64,000 nt of DNA from Brassica napus (lineage: Eukaryota; Streptophyta; Magnoliopsida; Brassicales; Brassicaceae). Under the pieces are notes generated by a model, which saw only the letters and a program-made list of their open reading frames with translations, was not told the origin of the DNA and ran no database searches. Position numbers and translations under genes: made by a program. This document shows positions 34,166-45,584 of this stretch, piece by piece (position 1 is the stretch's first letter; every line of letters starts with the position of its first letter). The DNA is taken from contig NC_063452.1 of assembly GCF_020379485.1 (NCBI RefSeq), forward strand, positions 57,495,338 to 57,559,337. Direction: 5' to 3'.

Positions 34166-34867
34166 CAATTAGGGTCGAAGACCGCAGCCCGAACCTGTCC
34201 AGCTTTAAAAATTACCAGGCTTGGGCTTAGTTTTATAAGCCCAAAAAATTAGGCATTTCGGGCTAAGCTCGTTTGGGCTTTGGGTATTTTGGGCCTAAGC
34301 CCGTTTAGGCTAGGATCCGGCCCGAAAACCCGAAATTGTATACATTAGCTTAAATATTATCGTTATTGCAATCAAAACCATTATTAGTGTCACATTTTAA
34401 ATTTTGCAAATGTACATTCTTCTTTTATGTACAACATTTTTTTTCAAAATACAAAGTATGAAACGTTCGACCATGTTTATCATAAATTTTATTCTCTTAT
34501 ATATTTAGTTTTAATTTATATTTTATTATTTAAATCTTATTAAATTTGGCTTGTTTATAATATATTTTTAAAGCATACGAAAAGTAAAACATTTTTGACA
34601 AAGAATAAAGTTTTAAACTCACTTTATATTTTAAAATAAAAAAAATTGAAATTATTTTAATGAAAATTCACATGTATTAAAACAATAGAAGTGATAATGA
34701 CAAATTATTTTTAGAAAACCCCAAAAAAACTCGAGAAACCCTAGAGCCCTATAAGGACCGGACTTTGAATTCTATGCCCAAAATATTTCTGGACCGAACT
34801 TAAATATTTACGAGCTTAACGGGTTTGGACCGGGCCGGACCGGACCGGCCCGAATTGACACCCCTAA
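34166..34867. mobile_element. hAT-like non-autonomous element rich in GGGCC/CCGG phrases
   Basis: The left end (TTAGGGTCGAAGACCGCAGC) and the complement of the right end (TTAGGGGTGTCAATTCGGGC) are similar. Subterminal GC phrases on both sides (GCCCGAACC, GGACCGGGCCGGACC) flank an AT-rich core with no ORF. Plant hAT-type non-autonomous elements beginning with a GGGGTGTCAA-like TIR look like this. No clean 8-bp duplication was found. Confidence 0.5.
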
Positions 34868-35189
34868 CTTAAATCATGTAGAATTTCTCTTAGTTTCTGT
34901 TTTGTCATTACATTTGGACTTTGAGAATATACAATACATTGTGACTTAGACATTACAGAAGCATGTTAAAAAAAACAATTATGCCAAAAAAGAAAGAAGA
35001 AACTATAAAGTTGATTTTCTTGGAATCCAAACTTATTTTTACAGAAGAAAGGAAATTACTATGCTTTCTTCACACATGAGGGGCAATAAAAAGAATGAGA
35101 GATAAATAAATCCATAATTAACAGACCCTGGGGCTCCAAGCTCCAAGTTTATCAAACACTAAAGTTGAACCGGTTTGGCCGTTTAAACC
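34868..35189. other. Intergenic, no feature recognised
   Basis: No gene. Adjacent to the 3' end of the RabGAP pseudogene. Confidence 0.3.
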
Positions 35190-36120
35190 GGTTTAGCTAC
35201 GGCCTTCTCACGATCCTGTTTCATTTCTTCCAAAGCATGCATGAGTTCCTCAAATGGAAATTTTACCAAATCATCATGGCAACGCTTCAACAATTCTAAA
35301 GCGACTTTGAACACAATGTTAATACCCTATACCAACAAAAGAAAAACAAAGAAAGGATGCAAAACATGAGAAATGAAAGAAACATTTGAGACTATGTAAG
35401 ATGTTTGATATTTGATTAAACTCGGCTAGTAACATTTGAGACGGTTATGATTTATGAACCACTTACTTGCATACATACTCGGATTAATCATAGTTTGAGT
35501 GAAATATTCTCCTAGTTTCGGCATTAGCTCTCTTACCAACTGATAAAAATGTAACAGATATTGCTGTAAAAGAGGAAGCCATGCCTAATATCAAATAGAT
35601 CATTAATGTAAAACTGTAACAGATATTATTATATCATAACTTCGGAGAGAAGCATTTGACAAAGAACTAATCGCTAATGTTGAAGACTCTAATCAGAACA
35701 AAAGAATAAAGAGTCTCCACAGGATAGCTGACAGAGAATTTGAGCCTCATTAAGAATTTTATTATTTGACTTTTAAGTATGTTCTTACCATCCTATAATC
35801 ATTAAATCAGCTCTATCACTTTCAGATTAGCGCAATTAAAAAGGCAGTAGCTATGATATTATCGGTATCTTCTAGCGTAAAGAGAGCCTCACCTGGTAGT
35901 CTGGTAAAATCTTTCCATTGGGGAGTGGAGTGAACAGCTGCTTTAAGTAATGCAACTTCGCTCATATAAAAAAGCAACAGACCGGCTACGAAACCCATTC
36001 CCTGCGATTTGTTTAGAACCATGACCTTTTAGTACCATACTGGGGAAATAAGAACAAAGGAAAAAAATATTTGGATAGACCTGAACGTGTCCGACATCTC
36101 TGTCATGCATCTCTGAAAGA
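35190..36120 (-). pseudogene. RabGAP/TBC-domain protein remnant (PAM1-like, At5g15930)
   Basis: Read on the minus strand, four exon remnants lie in the right order: DRDVGHVQ (about 36080-36118), GMGFVAGLLLFYMSE followed by VALLKAAVHS (35830-36005), QLVRELMPKLGEYFTQTMIN then PSMY (about 35475-35545), and INIVFKVALELLKRCHDDLV then KFPFEELMHALEEMKQDREK ending AVAKPV-stop (about 35195-35325). These are TBC-domain blocks of plant adhesion molecule 1. Missing are the N-terminal catalytic arginine-finger region, about eight residues after YMSE, the WFITVF block, and about 30 residues between MHAL and EEMK. A RabGAP switches off Rab GTPases, but this copy cannot encode one. The position between SAMDC2 and TBL19 agrees with Arabidopsis. 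Confidence 0.85.
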
Positions 36121-36309
36121 AAACATATGATGGGAAAGTACGGGAATGATATCGAGTTCTGATGCTAAAGTCTCATAAATAACAATTGCTACAACTGGAT
36201 TTTTCAAGTTTCAAGCTTCCTTGCCATTAACCAATGAATAATTATCAGTTTAAAAAGTTTCATCTATTAACTGAATTTTTCAAGTTTTATATGTCTACAG
36301 TTAATTATG

Positions 36310-36522
36310 TAAGAGCATAATTATTGCGGGGTTCTTAAGGTGAGATTCTTAACGGAATATAAGAACTCGTCTCTTAACTTTTAATTAAAAAAGCTAAGAA
36401 CCGGTTCTTAAATAAGAGTTTTAAGAGTCGGTTCTTAGCTTTTTTAGTTAAAAATTAAGAGACGGGTTCTTATATTCCGCTGAGAACCCCACCTTAAGAA
36501 CCCTCCAATAATCATGCTCTAA
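36310..36522. mobile_element. PIF/Harbinger-type foldback MITE
   Basis: The element 36313-36519 is flanked by TAA on both sides. Its arms of about 95 bp are inverted copies (left GAGCATAATTATTGCGGGGT, right complement GAGCATGATTATTGGAGGGT) around a short centre, so nearly the whole 207 bp folds into one hairpin. A 3-bp TAA duplication suggests Harbinger origin. There is no coding. Confidence 0.8.
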
Positions 36523-36596
36523 ACTACTTTGTTTGTAAAATCATATTGTGTAAAACCTTATTTTCTCTGGTAGACAAAAACAGAGACCTATATGCA

Positions 36597-37028
36597 TTAC
36601 AGTGGTTATAAGATAACTTCTAAGAAATTCAAACCAGTAATGCATTTTTTACAAGCATGGAATCTAGTTCTTGCCATAGGAGTCTATCAGAACGAAGGAA
36701 CAACTCCATATCATGTGTCAAACATTGCCATTGTGGAGAAAGCTTGGTCTGCATCAACTTCATTCCTCTTTGCAAACCGGCCTTTGATCCTTGGTCTTTT
36801 CTCTGCATACTTTTTCCTTGAAGCATACCTTATCCTCTTCTCAAACTTCCTTGTCTTCTTCTTCTCTCTGTATCTCATGACCCTAGTAGCCTTTCTATCC
36901 ATTGGACTCAGCATCTGAGTTGACTCTGTTGTCTCTGTAGGCGATCGAGGGTGTGATACTGTTGTGTCACTCGTTGTTGACTCTGGCACAAGACTTACCA
37001 TGTGACTTGATGGCTTTTCACAAATCAC
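36597..37028 (-). pseudogene. CONSTANS-LIKE 1 fragment (CCT domain plus 3' UTR)
   Basis: On the minus strand it reads [20 protein letters not shown], then a complete CCT domain ([40 protein letters not shown]), ending [14 protein letters not shown]. The intact COL1 of this window continues GYGIVPSF; here GGA has become TGA and the last eight codons, still readable, are lost. Homology continues into the COL1 3' UTR (CTAGATTCCATGCTTGTA). The B-box part and start are absent. CCT domains bind NF-Y partners and CCACA DNA, but without B-boxes and a promoter this is a dead fragment or at most a CCT-only micro-protein. A start codon at 37028 exists by chance. Confidence 0.9.
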
Positions 37029-37261
37029 AACTGTCTACGATTGTGGCGTTCCAGCTTCCACGTCACGTGTCTGCGGACAAAATACACTAACAAAGATGTT
37101 GATATTCTTACCAGCATTTTGGATAAATACAGTTGTCTTTTGTAATCTAATGATCCTACTTTTTATAAGAAAATATTATTCCCTTAACAAAAAAAAAACT
37201 CGTAGCATTTTCAAAACCTTATAATATATATATATATACCCTATTGGCAGCAACTCTAAAC

Positions 37262-37790
37262 AATAACAGAAGGTTGATATGATCGCATCAACAGCAACAA
37301 CGTTATGAACCTTATCTAAAGAATGGTGATCTAGTGGCTTGGCGTCCCCGTTGGTATTTACAAACCTTTATTGTTCATCTTCTTTTCGGCCATTCATAAA
37401 AGATAATTCTTTTTTTTCAACTATAAAAAGATAATTCTATATAAATGAATAATGATTTTTTAAAAGCAAACTAATGTTTTTTACCTTGTGGTTAAAGTAA
37501 TAGCGACTAACCAAAAGCTAGTAACATTTACAGAACGGCCTTATACATGTATATATCTAACAGAAGGATGATATGATCGCCTCAACAGCAATAACGTTAT
37601 GAACCTTATCCAAAGAATGGTGATCTGGTGGCTTGGCGTCCTCATTGGTATTTACAAACCTTTATTGTTCATCTTCTTTCGGCCATTTATAAAAGATAAT
37701 AATTCTATATAAATGAAAGAACAGATTTTTAAAAGTAATCTAATGTTTCTTACCTTGTGGTTAAAGTAATAGCCACTAAACAAAATCAAT
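37262..37790. repeat. Two diverged tandem copies, period about 297 bp
   Basis: AACAGAAGGTTGATATGATC at 37264 returns as AACAGAAGGATGATATGATC at 37559. The copies continue in parallel through TGGCTTGGCGTCC, TTTATTGTTCATCTTC and TACCTTGTGGTTAAAGTAAT (about 37482 and 37752). About 230 bases of each copy align. There is no coding; origin unknown. Confidence 0.85.
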
Positions 37791-38292
37791 CCCCATGGCT
37801 GCTGAAACAAACTCATGTATGTTTAGCCGACGACTCCCAATTATACTTAACTTGTTTGTCAAACAGTCGGAAAGTATGACATGAAATTCACAAATATATG
37901 ATTTAAGATTATTATCTTGTGGCACCTACAAAGGAATCAAATCAACAAAGATTAAAACATATCACTTAAAGAAAAAGAAGATGCCTATCTAAATATCATT
38001 TAAACGTCCAAATTGCCGACAAAAACGTCCAAATTACAGAATAGTCATCACCATTGTGAATATTAATCTTTTTGATTGAGTACTTTAATTTTTGTGCAAG
38101 TTATTTTGCAATAATCATAACTCATAATTTAGATGTGACACCTACTCGTTTTTTTTGTAAGAAAAAAAATTCACAAATTGTTCATGATTAAATAATTCAC
38201 AACATATAAACAAACTGGCCACAAGTCTGAGATAATCTTGATTTGTTTTCTTCCTCAAAATCTATCTTCCTTCTCTCCCTAGCTTCCCTACA
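37791..38292 (+). promoter_or_regulatory. TBL19 upstream region
   Basis: Non-coding flank ahead of the TBL19-like start codon, with a CT-rich leader (TTCTTCCTCAAAATCTATC) just upstream of the ATG. No clear element beyond that. Confidence 0.35.
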
Positions 38293-40599
38293 ATGGAGCT
38301 TCTACACTCTGCAGCCATTCCAAGCAAACAAAAGCTACTCATTGTAGTGACCATTTCCATCTCTCTCTTCACCATCATCCCTCTTCTCTACCCTTTTGTT
38401 GAAGACCCTAACTTCTTCTTCAAGCAACAACATCCAAGTCAAACAAGCATCGTCAAGCTACAAGACAGTGTTGCAGCCACACACAAAAGCTGCGACATAT
38501 TCTCGGGAGAGTGGGTTCCTAACCCTGAGGCACCTTACTACACGAACACCACGTGCTGGGCGATACACGAACACCAAAACTGCATGAGGTTCGGAAGACC
38601 CGACACAGATTTCATCAAGTGGAAATGGAAACCCCACGGGTGTGAAGATGACTTGCCGGTTTTTGACCCGCTTCGGTTTCTTGAGACCGTGAGAGGTAAA
38701 ACCATGGCGTTTGTTGGTGACTCTGTTAGCAGAAACCACATGCAGTCTTTGATCTGCCTTCTCTCTCAGGTAACACAATCTCACAATCTTTTCTAACTGT
38801 TATATTTCGTTTTAGTGAATAATTAGTTCATAACTCAACAGAAATTTATTTGTTTGTAAATATTGCTTAATTTAGGATATAAACCTTTTTTACATCATTT
38901 TGAATTTAGTTATACATTTAGTCTGCTCTCAGTTAGAATAGTGATTTAACTTAGTGATTTTACGAAAATAAGAAAGTTGATACATATATGCCATATATGA
39001 CGTAAACTGATCGGATTCTAGCTTATTTTGTCACTAAACCCTTTGTAGACGGTTTTAAATTCAATGTCCAAAAGCATATAAATCACTAAATCACAATTTA
39101 GTACTCAATGCAGCAAATAAAAATCATTTAACTACGCTTGACGTCGAAGTAACATTCTAATCGATAAACTAGAATCATTAGATCATATGTATAGTTTAAT
39201 TATTAGTCGAAGTTACACTTTTGATAAAGTAGTATAAACGAAGTGAGATGTGCATCATTACTGTGATCATTTACCATTATATAAAGAAGTTTGTGTGTGT
39301 GTATATACATACATTTTACATGTATGTTATTTACCTAAGCTTGATAAAATCATATAACCACTCAATTATTAATATTTAAAATAAAAAGATTGGTTCACCT
39401 GTACCACAATGATTGAAACGATGTTTTCCTACGCTGGAAAAGTAATAATGAAACATCAATGGGCAGTTTGTCCAGTGATATAATATGTTTTAATCAAATA
39501 GTTTACTTTTCCTTTGCATAAAATTAGTTACTTGTGTGTAAAGATTCTTGCTAAAAAAAAGGAAGATTCTTGCTAAAAAAAAAGTAGACTTGACATTGAC
39601 ATTTCCACAGAGTCCATGGGTCATCTTAGCTAATTAACAAACTGAATAATTAATTTGCATAAACAATATTAAACAGTGAAGTATGGTCCAGCCTTTTTGT
39701 TATAATTCGATTTGTTTCTTTGTACATTGGAAATCGAATCTTAACTTATTGGTTTCGTTCTCAGTTTTTCAAGACTAAAGTAGAATTAACATTTTCAGGT
39801 TGAATATCCAGTCGATGCTTCAGTTAACACTAGCGATTATTTCAAACGATGGACATACGAGACATACAATTTCACCATCGCTCCATTTTGGTCAACACAC
39901 TTGGTAAAGTCCACAGAACCAGAGCCGGGCAAGACAGAGCATAGTGTTTTTGATCTATACCTTGATGAAGCAGACGAGCGTTGGACAGCAGAGATAGGAG
40001 ACTTCGACTACGTGATCATCTCCTCAGGCCACTGGCATTACCGGCCATCGGTCTACTACGAGAACAATACCATCATTGGTTGCCGTTATTGCCAGTTACC
40101 AAACATAAGCGACTTCTCGATGTTTTACGGGTACAGAAAAGCGTTTAGAACAGCGTTTAAAGCGATCTTGGACTCTGAGACATTCGAGGGCGTTATGTAT
40201 TTACGTACCTTTGCACCATCGCATTTCGAGGGTGGGTTATGGAACGAAGGAGGGAACTGTTTGAGGAAAGGACCTTATCAGAGGAACGAGACTCAAGACG
40301 ATGTGACGATGAAGCTACACAAGATTCAGGTGGAAGAGTTTGAGAGAGCTGAAGTAGAAGCCAAGAGGAAAGGAAAGAGGTTTAGACTACTAGATACGAC
40401 TCAAGCGATGTGGCTTAGGCCCGATGGTCACCCGAGCCGCTACGGTCATCTTCCTGAGGCTAATGTGTCGTTGTACAACGACTGTGTCCACTGGTGCCTG
40501 CCTGGTCCGATAGATAACCTAAATGACTTCTTACTCGCTATGATTAAGAGAGAAGAAGAGAAAGGACTATTGGCTCAAGTTCGGAAAATGATGTCCTAA
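38293..40599 (+). CDS. TBL19: Trichome birefringence-like O-acetyltransferase (TBL19-like)
   Basis: A Golgi type II membrane protein that acetylates cell-wall polysaccharides; relatives TBL19-21 group with enzymes proposed to act on the xyloglucan backbone. Exons 38293-38769 and 39799-40599 (GT-AG, intron 1029 bp, phase 0) give 425 residues. Order: short N tail, one transmembrane helix (residues about 15-38, [20 protein letters not shown]), stem, TBL domain with [19 protein letters not shown], the catalytic GDS motif in [11 protein letters not shown], and the DUF231 domain ending in the D-x-x-H motif ([10 protein letters not shown]), so Ser, Asp and His of the presumed triad are all present. 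It lies upstream of two TBL21-like genes in the same orientation, as in Arabidopsis where At5g15900 and At5g15890 are adjacent. Confidence 0.93.
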
Positions 40600-40708
40600 T
40601 GACCAAAACCAAAAGTCTTTCCTGCTCTGTTTTTTTAATTGGATTTAATGAATAGTCAAATGTTGTCCATGATTATTTGATCACCACGAGTTCAACATTA
40701 GCCACCAC

Positions 40709-40753
<45 letters not shown>

Positions 40754-40930
40754 ATATGGTTAAGATAGAAGAAGACATTGACTCAAGTCGAAAATGATGT
40801 CCTAATGACCAAAACCACAAATCGTCCTGCTCTGTTTTTTATTGAATTTAATGAATAGTCAAAAATTTCCCTCATTATTTGACCACCACAAGCTCACCAT
40901 TACCAACCATAATTATACATAAACATATAT
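40569..40930. repeat. Duplicated TBL19 3' end with AT microsatellite
   Basis: The last codons and 3' UTR of TBL19 (from GGCTCAAGTTCGGAAAATGA, 40569) recur from about 40771 (GACTCAAGTCGAAAATGATG). Both continue TGACCAAAACC...CTGCTCTG. An (AT)n run at 40713-40747 separates them. A third related copy is at 49458. Confidence 0.85.
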
Positions 40931-41461
40931 ACATATTTTATGATAAAAATAACATATAACTATATATTGAGATTTCTTAAAAATATTAGCCATTCGATTT
41001 ATTCGCTACTACCAAATCCAAACTATTTTCTTTGTTCCGTTTCGGTTTATTGGATTGAACTGCCAAGGTTATTGTTATTTTGTTGACGTTTTATGAGTTG
41101 TAATTGTTGGTACTCCTTTTAATGTCTTGGATTTCTTTCCAGTTCAAATACAATAAATGTTGAATTTCAAATTTAAGTTTCCTAATTGATTATTATTATA
41201 AAAAAAATTTTGATCCAAAATCCACATCCCATAAATAAAACTATAGAAAAGAATATGATTTAATACATCAATTACCAATATAAAAATTAAAGTTATATAA
41301 TTTATAATACTCATTTAAAATCTGTATATAATTCAATAATTTTTAATAAGAATAAACGTCAGAATTAAGAATTGTTAGGTGTATATAAGTCCGCACGAGG
41401 TGGCGACATCGACTAGTATATACACACATTTTTTTTTATGATATAACCAGGCACCATAGTC
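40931..41461. other. Intergenic between TBL19 and TBL21a
   Basis: AT-rich. No gene. It contains the promoter of TBL21a but no element that I can name with confidence. Confidence 0.3.
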
Positions 41462-42892
41462 ATGGAGCTTCCTTTGTTTGCAATGCTTCAAAGAACACCA
41501 CGAGTTGCACTTACATTATCACTTGTTCTATTTTCCCTCACAATAGCCCCTGCTTTATATTCTCTCCTAGCCAATCCAACCATACCTCTACTGATCTCAT
41601 CATCCGAGACTGATGGCCCCTTTCCATCGGATCATATGCATCCATCTGTTCGGATTCTACCACCCGTGAATAGTCCCATCCCCGCTCCACTCAATCATAC
41701 AAGACATCGGAAGTCTTCATATCACTCACCCCCAGTCACAACGTCAACATTAAGGACGCAGATCAGAGATGATGAGCAGAGGTGTGATCTTTTCAACGGT
41801 GAATGGATACCAAACGAAGAATCACCATACTATAACAACGCGACTTGCTGGGCGATACAAGAGCACCAGAACTGCATGAAGTTCGGGAGACCGGACACCG
41901 GGTTCATGAGATGGAGGTGGAAGCCGGACGGCTGCGACCTCCCCATCTTTGATCCTAATGAGTTTTTAGAAATGGTTAGAGGCAAATCCATGGGGTTTGT
42001 TGGTGATTCCATTAGCAGAAACCAAGTCCAGTCTCTCTTGTGCCTTCTCTCTAGGGTAAAATCTAATTTTCAATGATCACCACTCAACCAACATCTCTCT
42101 ATGTGTTGACTTTTTCTTCTCATTTCCTTGTAGGTGGAATATCCTGAAGACATTTCTTCTTCACCAGACACAGCTTTCAAAGTATGGAACTACAAATCCT
42201 ATAACTTCACTCTACATGTCATGTGGTCACCGTATCTAGTGAAGACTACTAAAGCTGACCCAACAGACCCGGAGTGCAACCTCTTTAGCCTATACCTAGA
42301 CGAGTATGACACCAAGTGGACGAGTCAGATCAACCAGCTTGACTACCTGGTTATATCATCAGGCCACTGGTTTTACCGGCCTGTTATTTTCTACGAAAAT
42401 GAAACAATCGCCGGATGCCAATACTGTTCGTTACCAAACACAACTCAGCTGCCTTTATACTATGGATACAAGAAGGCTTTAAGAACATCTCTAAGAGCTA
42501 TACTCGAGAATTTCAAAGGTTTGGCAATTTTGAGGAGTTTTTCTCCTCAGCATTTTGAAGGTGGACCGTGGGACAAAGGTGGGGACTGTGTAAGGACACG
42601 ACCTTACAGAAGAAACGAGACGATACCAGAAGGTGCAGATCTCAAGATTCACGACATTCAACTGGAGGAATTTAGAGCTGCAGAAGAAGAGATGAAGAAG
42701 AAGGGCTTGAGACTGAGGCTGATGGACACGACACAAGCAATGCTACTTCGACCAGATGGGCATCCTGGGAGATATGGCCATATCCAGACTGCAGAGGTGA
42801 GTTTAAGAAATGATTGTATTCATTGGTGCCTGCCCGGACCGATTGATACTTGGAATGATATCTTGCTGCACATGATGAAGACAGAGAAGTAG
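41462..42892 (+). CDS. TBL21: Trichome birefringence-like O-acetyltransferase, copy a (TBL21-like)
   Basis: Exons 41462-42055 and 42134-42892 (78-bp GT-AG intron, phase 0) give 450 residues. A transmembrane helix ([20 protein letters not shown]) is followed by a Pro/Ser/His linker (about residues 45-95). The TBL domain has [30 protein letters not shown] and GDS in [11 protein letters not shown], and the DUF231 part ends [19 protein letters not shown]. All presumed catalytic residues are present. Role as for the TBL19-like gene: Golgi acetylation of a hemicellulose. The start [16 protein letters not shown] fits the family. It is the left copy of a tandem duplication; the right copy is at 49724-51302. 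Confidence 0.92.
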
Positions 42893-43050
42893 AAACCATC
42901 CCTCAAGAATGACTAAGATGAAACGAATATCTTTAAATCAACACAAAAAAACTGTAAAGAAAGATTCTTTTATGTCATATATTCCTATAAATTTTATATG
43001 CACCATTGCGTAAACTAAAAGCGCAACAGAGTTCTCTTGTACATAATATC

Positions 43051-44857
43051 TCAAAAGGAGATCTTGATGAAAACCAGGACGTGCAGAGCCAAAATGTAGA
43101 CGACAAAAGCTGACCTGAGATACATGAGCCTTGTTTGGGACTCAGTTCTTGTAGCAGTCGAATATGGAAGGTATGAATGAGCATCAACTTCATGGTCTGA
43201 TCCAAATCCTCTATCTGAATTTGTTTTTTTGAATCTGTTCCTTGCTGCGTTCCCCTCGAAGTTGAAGCTCTCATATCTTCTCCACAAAGTGTTCAGTCTC
43301 TCTAATTCCATCTCATTCGAATGAATCTCACCAACGATCCCCTCTGCTTGGGCCTGATAGGCATATCAAAAGGTTTCTGTTATGAAACATCCTAAAGGAA
43401 AAAGAGTAGATTGATATAGCTTGAGATTCACCAGATCCTTTGGAATGCCTTTCATCTAGAGAAGCTTCTTGCTCGGTTTTCAAACTTTCCTCAACATCTT
43501 CAAGCTCCTGCAACCACATATGATATCAAGCAGGTTCAAAATGGTAACAAGCCAAGGATAATCTTTATATCTTATAAACTCACCTTCAACTTTGCTAGAA
43601 GAGAATCTGCTTCGTCCTTCTAGCAGCGTCTGCTCTCTCACTTGAGCCTTCATTGCAAAAATAAAAGAAGATCGATCTAATAAGAAAGGGTTCTCTCTGG
43701 TTGGTGAAGGATAATACCCAGTTGGGTTGAGGAAAATCCTAAAATACAGAGAGATAGCTAAGAGGCTATATGGAGTTGAAGTGAGAAATGGGGAAAAGGC
43801 GTCATTCTGGTACGAAAGATGGACGCCACTTGGGTGTTTGAATGACATATTAAGAGATGGAGGGAGCATGGCTCTAGGGATTCCGAAGAATGCAACAGTG
43901 GCTGAGAGTAGAGATCATAGGAGAAGGTATCATCAGTTTCCTATTCTGAAAAAAGTGGAGGAGACTCTCAACAGGGGATAGAATGAGAAGCTGGAATGGG
44001 AATGCTGATGTATCTTGTATTTTCTGTCAGGAGCCGGTGGAAACACTACTCCGAGCAAGTCTGGAGAAAGTTAATGAAAGGGGTGATGGGTTCTCAGTAC
44101 ACAGCGGAATGGGGGGTGCTTCTTAGGCTAATGACAAGAGACACTAGTTGGAGTAGAGTTCAGACTTTCACCATCAAATACATATTCCAATCCATACGAT
44201 CTGGTGTGAGAGAAACAAAAGAAGACATGGTGAAGACTCTTGTCCTGTGGAGATCTTGGTCCGAAGGATTGATAAAAACATACGCAACAAGTTCACAATC
44301 TTGAGAAGGAGAGGTGATAAAGCATTAGGAGATGGGATGGTTTACTGGTTTGGTACAAGAGAAGATTAAAAGAAGCAAATAAGAGTTGGAGGTTTAGATT
44401 GATAGAGTTTAAATTGGTTTTCAATTAAATGTTGCATCTTTTGATATAACAACAGTTTTTTTTTTTTTTTTGAGTTAAATTTAACATTCAATTAAAAAAA
44501 AAAAAAAAAGATCGATCACTCAATGACAGATAGTCAATAACTCCAGTTCTCTCGAATCAGAGAGAAAGTTACCTGTTCACGAGTGGCGGAGTGCGAATCA
44601 AGCTGAAGAGTGAGAGCTGCATTGGAGGCTAACGAGTGTGCGTGAAGGTGAGGCAGCCGCTGGGAGATGTCCGACGGAGGCAATCTCAGCCGCAGATCTT
44701 GGATCGAACGGCTGAGCGTTGCCGCTTTTCTACCAAGCTCATCGACGTATTTCTGCTGCTCCTCCGTGAACACTAACGGGATCCGATCCTTCTCGTCGCC
44801 TCCATCTTTTCCGTTTTTACCGACGACGTCGGCGGCCCAAGCTAGTAGTCCCGCCAT
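43051..44857 (-). pseudogene. Golgin-like tail-anchored coiled-coil protein (At5g15880-like), probably broken copy a
   Basis: Exon 1 (44573-44857, 95 codons) begins MAGLLAWAADVVGKNG and contains FTEEQQKYVDELGRKAATLS. Exon 2 (about 43582-43645) encodes AQVREQTLLE; exon 3 (about 43430-43506) ELEDVEESLKTEQEASLDER; exon 4 (43051-43353) AQAEGIVGEIHSNEMELERL and a C-terminal membrane anchor (AFVVYILALHVLVFIKISF). The parts are co-ordered and spliceable, but exon 2 has lost about 60 bp relative to copy b. The deletion is not a multiple of three, so joining exons 2 and 3 meets a stop (GA GCT TGA) at once. The protein would be cut to about 117 residues and lose its coiled coil and anchor. Intron 1 holds a LINE insertion. 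The Arabidopsis function is not known; the name comes from predicted golgin similarity. Confidence 0.8.
43668..44517 (+). mobile_element. 5'-truncated LINE in intron 1 of the golgin-like gene
   Basis: AAGATCGATC flanks the insert at 43668-43677 and 44508-44517. The insert (830 bp) ends in poly-A (44494-44507). It encodes only the far 3' part of a LINE ORF2: VRNGEKASFWYERWTPLGCL, IPKNATVAE, a zinc-binding segment in broken frames, and the terminal block DGMVYWFGTRED. It is on the plus strand, antisense to the host gene. Copy b of the gene has the uninterrupted site at about 51900. Confidence 0.9.
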
Positions 44858-45584
44858 TTCTTCTTCTCCGTGGCTCTTTGGTCTAACAGAGAGTGGTGAA
44901 CTCGCGAGGCGAATCGCAGTGCTAAACCGAAGCGGTTGGTGTTTAAACCGGTTTAGTTTTGTTGATTCTTTAATTGGTTCGGTTTGGATTAGATTGGGTA
45001 TGAATAGAAGGGAACATGCAATGCAATGGCTTCTTTATCCGTCGTATATTAGGCCTTCAAAACATAATTTTAACCAAAATTGAGGATAATTAGTGGTGGA
45101 TATGCACGTGAAAAGAAAACGTTGATGTCATTGCAATTTGCCTTTGCGTGCAGAGGTGTGTTCTTTTTCAACGGGGAACTAAAAAAATTCTTAAAGATTG
45201 GTTATACGTTATTAAGAGCAATAAAGTATTCAAGGATTGCAAACAATAAAAATGTTACCAGCAATGACTGAAGAATATATTTTAATATCCGTTATAATTG
45301 TAAATTAATATTACAACACGAGATTCAGCCATGTTAATTACAAAATTTACGTCACAAAACAGCTCAAACACCTCCTCACATGGTTGTAGATTTTTTTTTA
45401 TACATAGTTAACTTCAGCATGAAACAACTCAATATTGCATTCACGTGAAGATTAATTGATAAATTAAACTGTATACAAGTATCAGAATTTATATAATTAA
45501 TTATACCAATCTAACATGTGATTAATTCAAATATATCTCACCAAAATTAAATAGTTTACTTATAACCATCACTTATGCAATAAT
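44858..45584. other. Intergenic
   Basis: Upstream flank of the golgin-like copy a, then AT-rich DNA. No gene recognised. Confidence 0.3.

Noticed and set aside
40713..40747. (AT)n run as a regulatory element
   Set aside because: Ordinary microsatellite between duplicated 3' UTR copies; nothing suggests function.
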